Shown here in pieces: positions 24,914 to 36,322 of a DNA stretch of 64,000 bases. Below the pieces are notes generated by a model. It was not told the origin of the DNA. It searched no databases and saw nothing but the letters and a program-made list of their open reading frames with translations. The position numbers and the translations under genes are program-made. The stretch spans positions 1 to 64,000 of the forward strand of contig JBBBWG010018667.1 in assembly GCA_037176905.1 (NCBI GenBank), given 5' to 3'. The stretch is from Azolla pinnata. Lineage: Eukaryota; Streptophyta; Polypodiopsida; Salviniales; Salviniaceae. How positions within the stretch are numbered: the stretch's first letter is position 1; every line of letters starts with the position of its first letter.

Positions 24914-26809
24914 ATGAAAGGGCTTGATAAGGGGCTCGCTCTCATGCTTAAGCAGGGTTCTCCTCCATCAGAGTGCCTCCTACAGTCATTTCTAGACAAG
25001 AGCTTTGGCGTTGAAGCTGCGAGACTTGTGCACTGCACAATGTTGTGCATTTCCGAGCCTGCCACCACCTTGCTCCCCAATTGCCTCATTCGGGTTTTTG
25101 CTGCTTCTGGGATGCTCCTGGAAGCTAGCCTCGTATTTTGTCAGATTTCTGAACCCTCTGCTCACTCATGGCAGGCGATCATCTCCACCCATCACACATG
25201 TGGCGAGTATATTTGGGCTCTTCATCTCTATCACAGCATGGTATCAGGTGGAGTAATAATGCCCAATAGATTTCTCTTCTCATGTGTGCTTCGGGTTTGC
25301 GCGATTTCAGGAGAGTGGAAAGAAGGCATGCATGTACATGACCATGTCATGAGAAGTGGACTGGATTCTGATGTTGTTGTGGGGAGCACTCTCATCGACA
25401 TGTACTCAAAGTGTTCAAATATAGAGGAAGCGAGACGGGTGTTTGATAGGTTAAGAGGCCGGAATGTGGTAGCTTGGAATGCATTGATAACCGGTTATAT
25501 TCTGAATGGGCTGAATCACAATGCTCTTGAGATTTCCAAGCTAGTGCCCGAGCCGAACAAAGTCACATACCTGTGTTCATTGAAAGCATGCACCCAGATT
25601 GAGGACCTAAGGCAAGGTAAAAGAATGCACCAAGAAGTAATCTATAAAGGCGTCGAATCCGATCTCAGTATCAGCAATACGTTGATTGATATGTATTCTA
25701 AATGTGGTGACATTGATGAGGCGAGCTCTATACTACATAAATTGCTCAACAGAAATGTTGTTTCGTGGAGCGCACTCGTTATGGCGGCTTCAGCAGATGT
25801 CACCATGTTTTCACATATTTATCACCAGATGCAACAGGAGTGCGTGACCCTTGACAGGGTAGCGATGATAGCATTCCTTAGTGCTTGTCGGCATACACGA
25901 GCCATTCAACTAGGGCAGCTCCTTCATGGACAAATCGCTAAGAGGGGATTCGACACAGATCTGACAGTGAAAGGAGCATTGATTGATATGTATATGAAAT
26001 GTGATAGGCTTGATGACGCTCAGGATGTGTTTGACAAAGTGACATCTCCCTCCATTGTACTGTGGGGGGAACTGATATCAGGATACAGCAAGCATGGAAA
26101 GGACCATCGTGCTCTCGAACTCTACTGCAAGATGCAGCATGCTGGAATGACACCAGACATGTTTCTTTTCTCGTGCCTTCTAAAGGCGTGTGGACGTATA
26201 GGAGCATTAGAACAGGGAAAGATGTTACGGAATGAGATGATGAGAAATCAAATTGAGGCAGATGTAGCCATCGGCAATGCGATGATAAGCATGTACATGG
26301 GATGTGGTGATCTTATTGAGGCGGGCAGGGTTTTCAATGAGTTGCTGCATAGGGATGCTACATCATGGGGTTTGATGATCTCCATCCATGCTCAAGCTGG
26401 AAATGGGGAGCTAGCGATCCAATGTTTCAATGACATGCGGCAGCATGGCATACATCCGAATGAAATGGTGATGTCTAAACTGTTCTCCTCATGTACCCAT
26501 ATTGGAGAAGGTAAAGAAAGTAAGTGGCAGCTCAACGCCATGAATGATGGGCAAACCTTCAGCCCCAGCAACAAGCATTTCACATGCATGCTTGAGCTTC
26601 TCGGTGGTATCGGAGACCTTGAATCAGCCAAGTATGTTCTACGAACCATGCCTTTCACACCCAATATTATCAGCTGGATGTCTGTGCTAAAGGGATGCAG
26701 GCGACATGGAAACGTAGAACTCGGACAGCATTGCCTTCACCAAATCAACCAGCTTGACCCTCATTCAACATCCAGAAATTTTGAAATCTCAAACAAGTAC
26801 ATGGAATGA
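24914..26809 (+). CDS. PPR-F: divergent PLS-type PPR protein
   Basis: Single exon, 631 aa. About five PLS units with typical words (TLIDMYSKCSNIEEARRVF, RNVVAWNALITGYILNG, DATSWGLMISIHAQAG) and a final region resembling the start of an E1 motif (PNIISWMSVLKGCRRHGNVELGQH). It stops at NKYME, so no E2 or DYW. It clearly differs from the other five PPRs: its units lack their recurrent VLEELP, HDEIV.RGLLEKD and ILKACGS consensus. No PDF motif precedes it. The start ATG gives a basic, Ser/Leu-containing N-terminus compatible with organelle import, but that is inference. Function presumably organelle RNA binding. Confidence 0.88.
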   Translation: MKGLDKGLALMLKQGSPPSECLLQSFLDKSFGVEAARLVHCTMLCISEPATTLLPNCLIRVFAASGMLLEASLVFCQISEPSAHSWQAIISTHHTCGEYIWALHLYHSMVSGGVIMPNRFLFSCVLRVCAISGEWKEGMHVHDHVMRSGLDSDVVVGSTLIDMYSKCSNIEEARRVFDRLRGRNVVAWNALITGYILNGLNHNALEISKLVPEPNKVTYLCSLKACTQIEDLRQGKRMHQEVIYKGVESDLSISNTLIDMYSKCGDIDEASSILHKLLNRNVVSWSALVMAASADVTMFSHIYHQMQQECVTLDRVAMIAFLSACRHTRAIQLGQLLHGQIAKRGFDTDLTVKGALIDMYMKCDRLDDAQDVFDKVTSPSIVLWGELISGYSKHGKDHRALELYCKMQHAGMTPDMFLFSCLLKACGRIGALEQGKMLRNEMMRNQIEADVAIGNAMISMYMGCGDLIEAGRVFNELLHRDATSWGLMISIHAQAGNGELAIQCFNDMRQHGIHPNEMVMSKLFSSCTHIGEGKESKWQLNAMNDGQTFSPSNKHFTCMLELLGGIGDLESAKYVLRTMPFTPNIISWMSVLKGCRRHGNVELGQHCLHQINQLDPHSTSRNFEISNKYME

Positions 26810-29561
26810 CGCCTGTCCAACAACTGCTTCTAAATTTCTCAGGGAATTTGAGCTACAAATAATAATGTTAGCAGTCTAGAGAACCCATGATGCATCTCAG
26901 CTAAGTAGTATGGGGATTATCATTGAAGCTTCGAGATCTTCTGGCGTACAACAAGCAGGGTGGCATGAAACTACAAAGGTGATTGATTTATGGTTTTGTT
27001 GAGGTAGACACCTTTCATCAATTTATCATGCATGTACACAAGACATTCAGAGAAAATGCAGCGTAATCACTTTTAAAAACCCACCCCATCATCTAATAAA
27101 GTTGCAATCTAAATCAATGAGTTTTCAGTGCTTTTTTCTGCTTTCACAAAAGAGATGTCTAACTTGTTGATAAATTAGAACAGTTACACAGTGATTCACA
27201 CTCGAGCTCAGCCTTCACAACACTTTCGGTTACCTACCACCAAGAACTGATGAGAATCAACATCATCAATCTAGAACTCCGTTGAATGAAGTGCATCATT
27301 TAACATCATTGTCTTTAGACAGGTATGGATATCAATCATCAGTTTTATTTAATGAGAATAGTCAGAGATATTTTATGAGAGAAGAAACAATTATGCCTAG
27401 AAACAGTTCAAGATTTGCAGATGGAAGTGATTATAAACGATATATAATGCTCATGCCAAATCATCAGTGGCTTTCTCTGTATAAACTTCAGTTAGCACTG
27501 CAGGATAAAAATTGATTAGGAACTCAAGTCAATTGCCTTGATCCTCCCCAAAGCATTGCAGCATAAAAACGAATTGCAATCTAAGAGACTTAGGGGTATA
27601 AACTCAGAACATTGACCATCCCTATAGCTTGACTTTGCTGAACATGTGATTACCCTGACATCCTCAGAAAGACGTTTCTGTAAGGTTGGGAAGATAAGAA
27701 TGCACATGTGATAAGGTTTTTCTAACAATTACTAAAGCAAATAAAAACAATTTGACTGCAAGATATGCAGAGTAATATGGCAAATTGATCGGTAGTTACA
27801 AATGAAAAAAAACCCTTGGATTTGGCAAGGGCAGATAACAGAATTGCAGAAATGAAATGCAGTCAAAGCAAAAGGAATTTTTAGTAGCAATGCCAAATAA
27901 TGTTATATCAACAATGTTATTACCAGTAATGTCCAGTCACAAATCATCATATTCTGGAAAGCAGGTTATGGATTGAATATCTAAACTATCAGGAGCCTTA
28001 CCCCCAAAAGAATAGGAGATAAAATGCTGCTGTCAGGAACTTTGATTGAATAACATGATGCCCTTTAGGGGCTATATATTCTGATTTTTTATGCTTCGTT
28101 TTGTGCTCCTTGCAGCAAACCGTATAGTACTTATTTTGGTTTCCATCCCTTGTTTTCAATGCATGACAAGCAATATTGTGACAGTGCAAACTGCCCTAGT
28201 ATAACACTTGTATGTTTGCAACATATCTTCGGACTCTTGATTCTTATATTCACATGCAAAAATTTATTGGGCATAACCTCCACTATATTAAGTACTCAAT
28301 AACAGTGCAATTACTAGATGAAAGGCCACCCATAACCTGTTAGAATGGTGACACAACATTGCCTCTAGTGATTCATGAGATAAATTGATTTTGACTGTTC
28401 AACTTCCATTGTGCGAAAGAACACTTGTCATTAGCAATTCCCTTCCAAAGTAAGGCATCAACTTAAACTAAGCTGTTAAAGTCATGCATTAAATAACTAT
28501 ATTTTCTTTAGCCTCTCACTTGCCCGCTTATACCTCCAAAGAACTCAATAATGAACAACATTTGTAGAAATTCTTTAAGATATGTTCTTTGAGATTTATT
28601 CCTATTAGTTAGGAATCGGCCTAAGCAAATTGGGAAATCCTTGATTCAAACTTCTTCAGAATATACACGTATATTTTAGGAATACCTAACCTTGACCTAG
28701 ATGCCATCAATCTCTTTCGACTAACCAACATGAAATTCTTTTAACTATTGTTATCAACCTTCATGTTCTGCGTAAGAAAAAGAGAGAAAGAACGAAACAT
28801 TAGTGAAAGCTAAAGAAACCCTCAATTGATCTTGTCATTCAATGTATGGAAATGCCCCTTGAGTGGTTATGCTGCCATTTTTGTATTCTGTTTTCCTTTG
28901 GGCATCACTATTGCTGGAATCGGATTCCAATTTCTGTTTGCAGAGAAGATTATAGACAATGTAGAAATTGCAACTAAGGGTCTCTGTCCAAGAACAGAGA
29001 AGAATGCGTGTTTATTATTTGCCAATTCCTCAGTGTATTTGTAATGTCCGCAACTTAGTGGTGAAAATTTAGACCGATGCATGAAGAAGAAGAATGCTAT
29101 CACTTAAATTCTGCTTCAAGATCAAGGGAATAATTCTTCATGGTAGAACTTCAAGCTTTCATGATCAAATGAATGAGTTCTCTATAATCCTATAAATGAT
29201 GGGCATCTTCTGTCAATCATCATGGATTGGGCTGTACATCACCGGCCCTGCAATTAATCATAGTAAGCTCCATTTTCCGAGAGATTTTCATGAAGCTTCA
29301 CATCAAGAAATCAAACCCTTCCGAAGAAGCTATGGATACATGTACAGCGAGGGCATCTCGATCGAGAGTATATGTTTACCTCTGAGAAACCCCCAAGGTT
29401 ATACAAACCATGGCAGCTTTGGTGCTTCATCCTTCTTCTTCTCGGTCCTGATTCGCTAAGATTAAGAATGCAGCAAAAGATGCCAAAAGCATGGAATGAT
29501 GTGTTGCCTCCAGGCAGACTTGGAACGCTGCCATGGATGGTTGCACAATACGAGCCATGAT
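26810..29561. other. Intergenic between convergent PPR-F and NPH3 genes
   Basis: 2.75 kb of AT-rich DNA without a recognisable exon, RNA gene or tandem repeat. Short open stretches (for example 27282-27515 and 28826-29044) show no family hallmark and no conserved splice context. Confidence 0.5.
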
Positions 29562-32467
29562 CTAGACAGTCTGGTCTGAATGATGATGCTTGATGTGTTT
29601 GGGGCAGGAGCCCTTAGGATTATTGCCTTCAGCATTGCTTCTTCCAGCTGTGCAGCGGCAAATCTGAGATTTGAGCTTGAATCCGAGGGTTCGAGGATTG
29701 GGCAGGTATATAGTGGAGGCTCGGGGCTTCCCGAGCCTGCGGAGCTCCTCGCGCATGTCGGAGCACTCCCTTTCGAGCTTGAGAATGCACTTCTTCATGT
29801 GGTCCATGTCAGCTCTCAGTGCATGATGGTCTCGAAGGGCAGCTGAACAATCAGGAGGCCTCACTACAGACACGCCATGGACGCTAGTAGCCCCATTGTC
29901 AGGCAACGATTGCTCGTCATCGATCATGAAGTAGCTTGCAATCACTGTCCTCAGCTGCGATTGCTCGAAGAAGAGAACCTGCACAATGGTTCGCAGTGGG
30001 AGCCGCTCGTTCTGCGCGGCGTGCGAACACGCCTCTAATGAGAGCTTCGGGCAGTCCAGCAATCTGCATAGCCTCTCCCTGTCCTCCTCCCTCAGCCATG
30101 GATGAGCCTTCAAACAGCAGCACAATATACAGGTAAAAAATAAGATATGCCACAACAAAAGGAAACAAATGCATCAATCAGCTCGATGAAAGCGCAATGA
30201 GGGAGATCGAAATCAGAACTTCTCGCCGTGAGCCCTGATTCCATGCCAGTTACATTCGATCGACGCATATTTACCTTCAAATATATGTCGATCGCCCGGT
30301 AGAGCCCATCGTGGGAAGTCCTGGAATAGCTCGGAAGAGCCTCTGCCAGAGCTTGGAATTTCGATGCCTTCAAATTCACGTCTGGCGCGACTTCTGCGAG
30401 ATAGCCATCTATCAGTCTTGCTACCATCCTCATGGGATTAAGAGAATTAGGGGAATTCATCAGATGTCCATCATCATCGTCGTCGTCATGTTCTTCTTCT
30501 TCATCAACATCTTCGTCATCGCTATCATCATCATCATCCCCACAACTGCTACTGTCACTATTGAATGCCGAATTGGATGGTATGCGCCCAGCCGATTGCT
30601 CGACGAGGAGGAAATGATCCAAAATCCTCCCAACACAGTCGATGTCATACAAAATCTCAAGATTGTAAGCTAGATTCGGAAGCAGCAGATCTTCCACAGT
30701 AGCGTGCTCGAGCTGTAAGCCGATCCTCCTCTCAATATTGCACCGGCAATCGGAGCTTGCCGATAGCATAATAGCACTGCGGAGCAAGCCCGATAGAAAC
30801 TCCATGGGAACGACGCCCTTCTGCATAGGCAGGAGCCTTTCTACAGTCTCCAAGACAACCTTCTGATCACATTCTGATGGGAGCGACGAGAGGGAGAGCA
30901 ATCGAAACCTGCTCCCGAGTCCATCTCTAGTGCTACCTGCAGCCGGTTGTCTCTTGTGGAGAGCAGGGAGGTATCTCCTCGCAAAGCGGATCAAAGCGCC
31001 TGCGATGTTCTCAGGCTTGATGCCTCTTCTCTGCATCGCGACGATGACTCTCTTGTAGAGCGGAAGGCTGAGCGCAGCAACATCATCGTACCACCAGTCG
31101 TTGCTGGCTCGAGCCAGCTTTGCGCCAGTGCTTATGCCGTTCCACAGGAAGCTCCCATTGGGGCTCTGCATAGATGTGGCAGGAATGGGCCATCCCAGCA
31201 AGCTGGGATTTGTACTGCAAGCATTCAGAGCTATGGCATCAGCACAGGCATCGACAATCCCCAGCTTCTTCGCTTCCGAGTAGACATATGCACAGCTAGA
31301 TAGCGCTCGGATGCATTCCTTCCAGTGCCTCAGCACTACCCTGTTCAGAAAACCTTCGGCTTGGGCTATCAGATTGCCCTCGCACAAGTCCTCGGACATC
31401 TCCAGATACTCCCCTGCGCATCTCAGGGGCACCACATTCGACGCTGTGAGCTCCACCCTAACACCGTAGCAGAACTTGATCGCGACTTCGAATGCATCAG
31501 GGCCTCCCGGGATTCCGGAGAGATCGATGCGGGGGATGCCATCGCCGCGATCCAGGCACGCCTCGATAAGGCGAGCGAGCTTCCTGCTCCGAGTGGCGAG
31601 CGGAAACTGCAGATTTGATGCGCACAGCGAAGGAATTTGCAGTTAGTTTCAATGCCTCTCGGCAACAACAATGGTGAAATTTGAAAGCATGCCGACATGA
31701 AGCAAGCGAGCAAGCACAAAGGCAAATGGATTGGGAAGCCGGCCTTTTTAGGGTTTTGACCATGGGGTGCGAGGGGCTGTGTCAAGGGGATCAGAGTTCT
31801 GAATTTAGGGTTTAGGGTTATGATCAGGTTCAGCAGCGTTTAGGGTTAGGGCTCCATTACCTTATGTACATGGAAAGACACTTCCGAGACCTCGATTAGA
31901 ACATCACTCTGCAGCCCAGAGGTATAGAACCTGAATCACTTCAGCATATCAATCAGTTAGAAGCGAATCGTGAGTTTCCAAATTCTCCCCCCCCCTTATC
32001 CCTATCAGAATCTGCAAATGGCAACAACATCAACGGAGGGAGGGAGGAATATGCAAATTGGGTTCTTGAAATTTCGGGCATGAAGCAACAGATTTCACTC
32101 CGCGTTCGTTCATCAGAATTGCAACGATTCCTCCTAAACTAAGCCTTCAATGGAGAATCGTGGGACAATGGAGGGGAGGAGCACAAGTAGAGACCAGAGC
32201 ACACTGTACAGAAAAGCGAGACGGGGAGAGGCATGATCATACACAATGCAGTGCCTGGGCGAAGGAGGACGATCTCGAAGATTACAGAAAGACATGTTCT
32301 TTCCTGCGCCGGATCAGAGATTTCATCCGGCCTTCCAACAAACATGTTCTTCCGAGATGGGGGGGAAAGGGGGCAAACACAGAGAAATCGATCGAGGTGA
32401 GGGGAGAAAAAACGCAGCAGAATCAAGGGGGGAAGACGAGCATTGAAGCAGCGAAATGCGATTTTGA

Positions 32468-32507
<40 letters not shown>

Positions 32508-32635
32508 GCGAAGGATTTGGAGAGGAAGGCAGATTAGACACCGAGAGAAAAGGATCAGAGGCGAAGAATGACGCACCAGGATTGACCTTTGCGCTGGAAC
32601 CTGTCGGGCTTGGAGCCGAGCTTGACGCAGGCCAT
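29562..32635 (-). CDS. BTB/POZ and NPH3 domain protein
   Basis: Plant NPH3/RPT2-like family, CUL3 E3-ligase adaptors acting in phototropism and auxin-related signalling. Four inferred exons: 32577-32635, 31861-31930, 30275-31606, 29562-30107; 668 aa. Exon 1 encodes the conserved start [19 protein letters not shown]. Tiny exon 2 gives the BTB strand [19 protein letters not shown]. Exon 3 completes BTB ([21 protein letters not shown]) and opens the NPH3 domain ([18 protein letters not shown]). Exon 4 has [19 protein letters not shown] and [18 protein letters not shown], then a coiled coil. Odd point: a long Asp/Glu run at about residues 394-424 inside the NPH3 domain. No RxS near the end, so a phospho-regulated C-terminus like NPH3 itself is not evident. 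Confidence 0.92.
31741..31850. repeat. Telomere-like words in NPH3 intron 2
   Basis: Several TTTAGGG/TTAGGG words (TTTAGGGTTTTGACC, TTTAGGGTTTAGGGTTATG, TTTAGGGTTAGGG) lie in the intron between exons 2 and 3. They are too few and interrupted to be a real telomere tract. Confidence 0.75.
32467..32507. repeat. (GAT)n trinucleotide repeat in NPH3 intron 1
   Basis: About 13 ATG/GAT units without interruption, located in the 645-bp intron between exons 1 and 2 of the NPH3 gene. It would read as poly-Met, poly-Asp or poly-His, and is not coding. Confidence 0.95.
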
Positions 32636-34992
32636 GGAAACGGGAGGCGAGGGAGGAAGGTCAGAGGCGAGCTTTCATCAGTAGAGGCGCAAGGGAGCCC
32701 GCCATGGAAGCTCGATCGAAGCAGAGAATGGCAGAGGACGGAGACGGAGACGGAGACGGAGACAGAGATTGTGGGCGGAGTTGGAAACACTGTACAGAAC
32801 AGAGAAACACACAGGAACCTGAGCTATGGAAAATAGAGAATTTCTCGAATTAAAAAATACAAAACAAAAACCATTTCCTTTTTATATTTATTTTTCTTTT
32901 TATTTCTCTTTTTCTTTTCATTTTCGTTTCTGTTTTTCTTTTTGTTTTCATTTTTGTTTTTGTTTTTATCTTCATATTTATTTTTCTTTTTGTCTTCATA
33001 TTTATTTTTCTTTTTGTTTTCATATTTATTTTTCTTTTTATTTTCGGTTTTGTTTTTCTTTCCATTTTCGTTTTTGTTTTTCTTTTCATTTTCTTTTCTA
33101 GTTTTCTTTTTATTATCGTTTTTATTTTCGTTTTTATTCTTCTTTTCATTTTCGTTTTTGTTTTTCTTTTTATTGCTCTTTTTCTAGCGCTAAATTTCTT
33201 GAATTCGCGCCTGTCTTCTTTTTTTTGGCCCTTTTCGCAGTTCCATTTTGAATCTAATTAATTAATTCGGATTCCATTTTGATTCAATTCATTCGTTTTA
33301 ATTAATTCAACTCCCCTTTTTGTTTTTTGTTTTTTTATCCGTCGATCTTTAATTTAGTTATTTGGATTTTTAATCTTTTTTTTGTTTTTTTTTTGTTGTA
33401 AATGCTGATGGCAAATCGCTTGGAACGAAATATTTCTTTTTTGTTTTTTTCATATATATATATATATCCGTCGATCTTTAATTTAATTATTTGGGTTTTT
33501 AATCCCCTTTTTTTTTGTAATGCTGAGGGCAAATCTTTGGAATAAAATATTTCTTGTTTGTTTTTTTTTCACACATATATGTAATTATCTGGGTTTTTAA
33601 TCCCATTTTTATTTTTGTATTTCTGAGGGCAAATCTTCGGAATAAAATATTTCTTTTTTGTTTTTTCCATATAATATATACACATATATATATATTCCTT
33701 TTTTTTTGTTTGCCTCCATCTTATTTTTGTTTTTTAGCTGAACATATTAATATTTAAAACTGCTTGTTTTTTATTTCCTTGGGTGGCTATTTTTCCTTAT
33801 TCCATACAAAAATAAATAAAATAAATACATACATATATATATATTCCATACACAATAAATAAATAAATACAACTCTATAATAATATATATATATACACAC
33901 TAATTTCCCCCATTTATTATTTCCTCGATATATTTTCTATTTATATATATATATATAAAAAATGACCTTTCTTTTAGGGTTCAAAAGGGCGTTGAAGAAG
34001 ATATTGAATTTAAACAAAACAAACTGCCAACGAAAAGAAACCAGAAAAACGAAACAAAACAAAACAAAAGGAACTGTAAATTGTTCTTTTGTGTGTGCAA
34101 ATTTTGGTTTGTTTTTAAGTAAAGTTGTCAATTGTTTTCTCTTCTTTCTTCTTTCTTCTTCTTTCTTCTTCACCACCAAACTCCATTATGATCATAACAC
34201 AAACCACATACAAAGAAAAAAAAACCTCTTGTTCATCTTCTTGTTTATGCACATTGGGCCATGTCTCACACCATCTATGCATGTGCACACACACACACAC
34301 ACATGCATGCATGCATGCATCTATGTCAAGGGTTCAGAGCGTCCCTAGATCGCGTCGGCGTACATGCTTGTTTTAAGAAAGATCGGCAGCCGAGTGTCCT
34401 GAATGATCAGAATCAGGGTTGTCCTGAATCGCATCTGCGACGACATTTGTTCAAGAAAAGAAAGATCGATGGGCAAGAGATCAGAATCGGAAGCACGAAG
34501 AGCGGGGCAGCCGCTAGCTAGTCAGTTAAAAGGAGTCTGAATGAAGAAGGGCAAGAGGCAACTCTGTAACGCATCATCGGACGAACACGTGGAGGTTCGG
34601 CCCTCCCCCCCCCCCCCCGCATCGCAAGAATTAAAAAACCTCCATTGAGGAAGGCACTTAAAAAATCAAAAGCGACCGAACGATCGATCGAATTCATCGT
34701 CAAGCTGGTGGGTGAACTTCCTCATTCCTCTATAAATGTATGAATGAATGAATGTATGAATGTATATGTCGAATGCATGTCAAACGTGTATTTATGTAAG
34801 CATGAAGGCATTTGGGCACCCTGCCAATGGGAGCAGGAGCCGATTTCCGGTCCCCACAAGGCGCAAGTTGGGCAACAGCATGTTCTGGGAGCTACCAACA
34901 TTAGTGGACAAGGTTGGCAAACAGGCCTCATAATTCCCCTAAGGCTTTTTTCGCGTGCATGATAGCACAACTACCCAATCTGCACAACATTC
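32636..34992. other. Intergenic, strongly T-rich low-complexity region
   Basis: Upstream of the NPH3 gene. Holds a short GGAGAC repeat (32738-32765), the T-rich tract annotated separately, many TATATA and GTTTTTT runs to about 34000, an ACAC/ATGC microsatellite at about 34287-34321, and a C run at 34604-34618. A 60-70-bp motif around GAGGGCAAATC and GGAATAAAATATTTCTT recurs near 33400-33430, 33520-33550 and 33620-33660. No gene recognised. Confidence 0.55.
32870..33186. repeat. T-rich tract of TTTTTCTTTTTATTTTCG-like units
   Basis: Roughly 315 bp of imperfect 15-18-bp units made of T runs broken by C, A or G, open in several frames (Phe/Ser-rich on +, Lys/Arg/Met-rich on -). No protein hallmark. 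Probably slippage-born DNA upstream of the NPH3 gene. Confidence 0.88.
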
Positions 34993-35283
34993 TTACTGGC
35001 CCCCATATAATCCCCGATATCCCTGGCGCAGATCCATGACCAGATCGGATCCGATCACGTCCCCCCAGCCCCATGGTCCACTGCCATAATAATGATGGTC
35101 TTTTTCTAGCAACAGCTCTTTAAGCAAGCCGAGTCTTTTCGATCGATCGTTGCAAACTGCCCCAAGCCAATGACGAATTGGTGGTTGGTTCTTTTCGGTG
35201 CATTCAAATTCACTAAAATTCTCGTCTGCTTCGTAAGGTCCCTCTCGTGGCTTTAAAAATCCATCTAAATCCATTACATCCAT
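34993..35283 (-). CDS. Unrecognised small ORF, 96 aa
   Basis: ATG-started, 96 aa, not low-complexity, with balanced charged and aromatic residues (ENFSEFECTEKNQPPIRHWL, DHHYYGSGPWGWGDVIGSD). This looks more protein-like than other open stretches in intergenic DNA here. I recognise no family, signal peptide or membrane helix. It could be a small gene, an exon of a larger gene or chance. The nearest neighbours are PPR-B (-) about 1 kb downstream and the NPH3 gene (-) upstream, neither of which suggests a role. Confidence 0.3.
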   Translation of the reverse strand: MDVMDLDGFLKPREGPYEADENFSEFECTEKNQPPIRHWLGAVCNDRSKRLGLLKELLLEKDHHYYGSGPWGWGDVIGSDLVMDLRQGYRGLYGGQ

Positions 35284-36322
35284 CTCTAGTACAAGGAAAA
35301 ATATCGGTCATTCTTCAATCATCTCCTCTTGCAACACTGTTTTTCCACTGCCAAAATGTATATTGCAAATGCCAGTTTTCAGAAGAAGGAAAAAAAAGCG
35401 AAACCGATCGATGACCTTGTCATTAAGCGAGTAATTAGCGAGTGAACCATTCTAAAGTTCAACCAATTCAGAAATCGGCTGTGGAACTACTACTGATAGC
35501 TTAATGTTTAATTATCTCATCCAAAGCACATCTTAATTGTGCGATGATAAACCGATGGTTTGGATACGAGTTAGAAATCAACTTCTACACAAACAATCTC
35601 ACATAAATAGTATTCCAGATCCCATTTTAGTCCCTCCAAATTTGGTGAATTATTTCACTTCACCCAAAATCAAGATACAAAATGATTCTCTGCCATGGGG
35701 AAGGAACTAGTATCTCAAGCACTTTTCAATGTTTCACAATACTAATTACATTGTTAAGTAATTTAGGATAACAATGGTGTCCTTTGGTCCATGGAGATTC
35801 CATCTACTTCCTCCCACTTCAGCTTATCACTTTAGCTTCTTTACAAAACCATTTTTGTTTACCTCGTGATTCCGCAGATTTCCTCCATCAACTAAAGTCG
35901 GAGACTCTTTTGTTGTAGGTTCTGCGTTGCTGATTTGAGGTTATTTTTATGTGAACCAACTCCCCCAATATGACATATATGAAGCTACATTTCTCCCAAG
36001 CAACTTGAATACAGAATCACAACCTTCCATGCTTGAAAATCATGAGCAACTTACAGCAGGCCTTTGCTCAATCAGATAAGATTGAATGATGCAACGTGGA
36101 TTAGTCGAGAGTGTTTGGTGGAATCTCAGTGCATTAGGTTGTCCATCCAACATGTTCTCGATAAACATCAGAATCCAGCTGATGCATTTTGGTAAGGTCT
36201 ATTCCATTGGCCACATTTTGTCTACAGAATTGGGTCTTCCTAGTTCATGGCTCTATTTCTTGCAAAGAGCTTACGCTCTAATTGCATACTTTCTCAGAGT
36301 TTACACCATCATACTTAGATTT
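35284..36322. other. Intergenic, no feature seen
   Basis: AT-rich spacer between the small ORF and the 3' end of PPR-B. No repeat, RNA gene or exon recognised. Confidence 0.5.

Noticed and set aside
32826-33187. Phe/Ser-rich and Lys/Arg-rich frames
   Set aside because: Translation of a T-rich low-complexity tract; no start context, no conserved motif.
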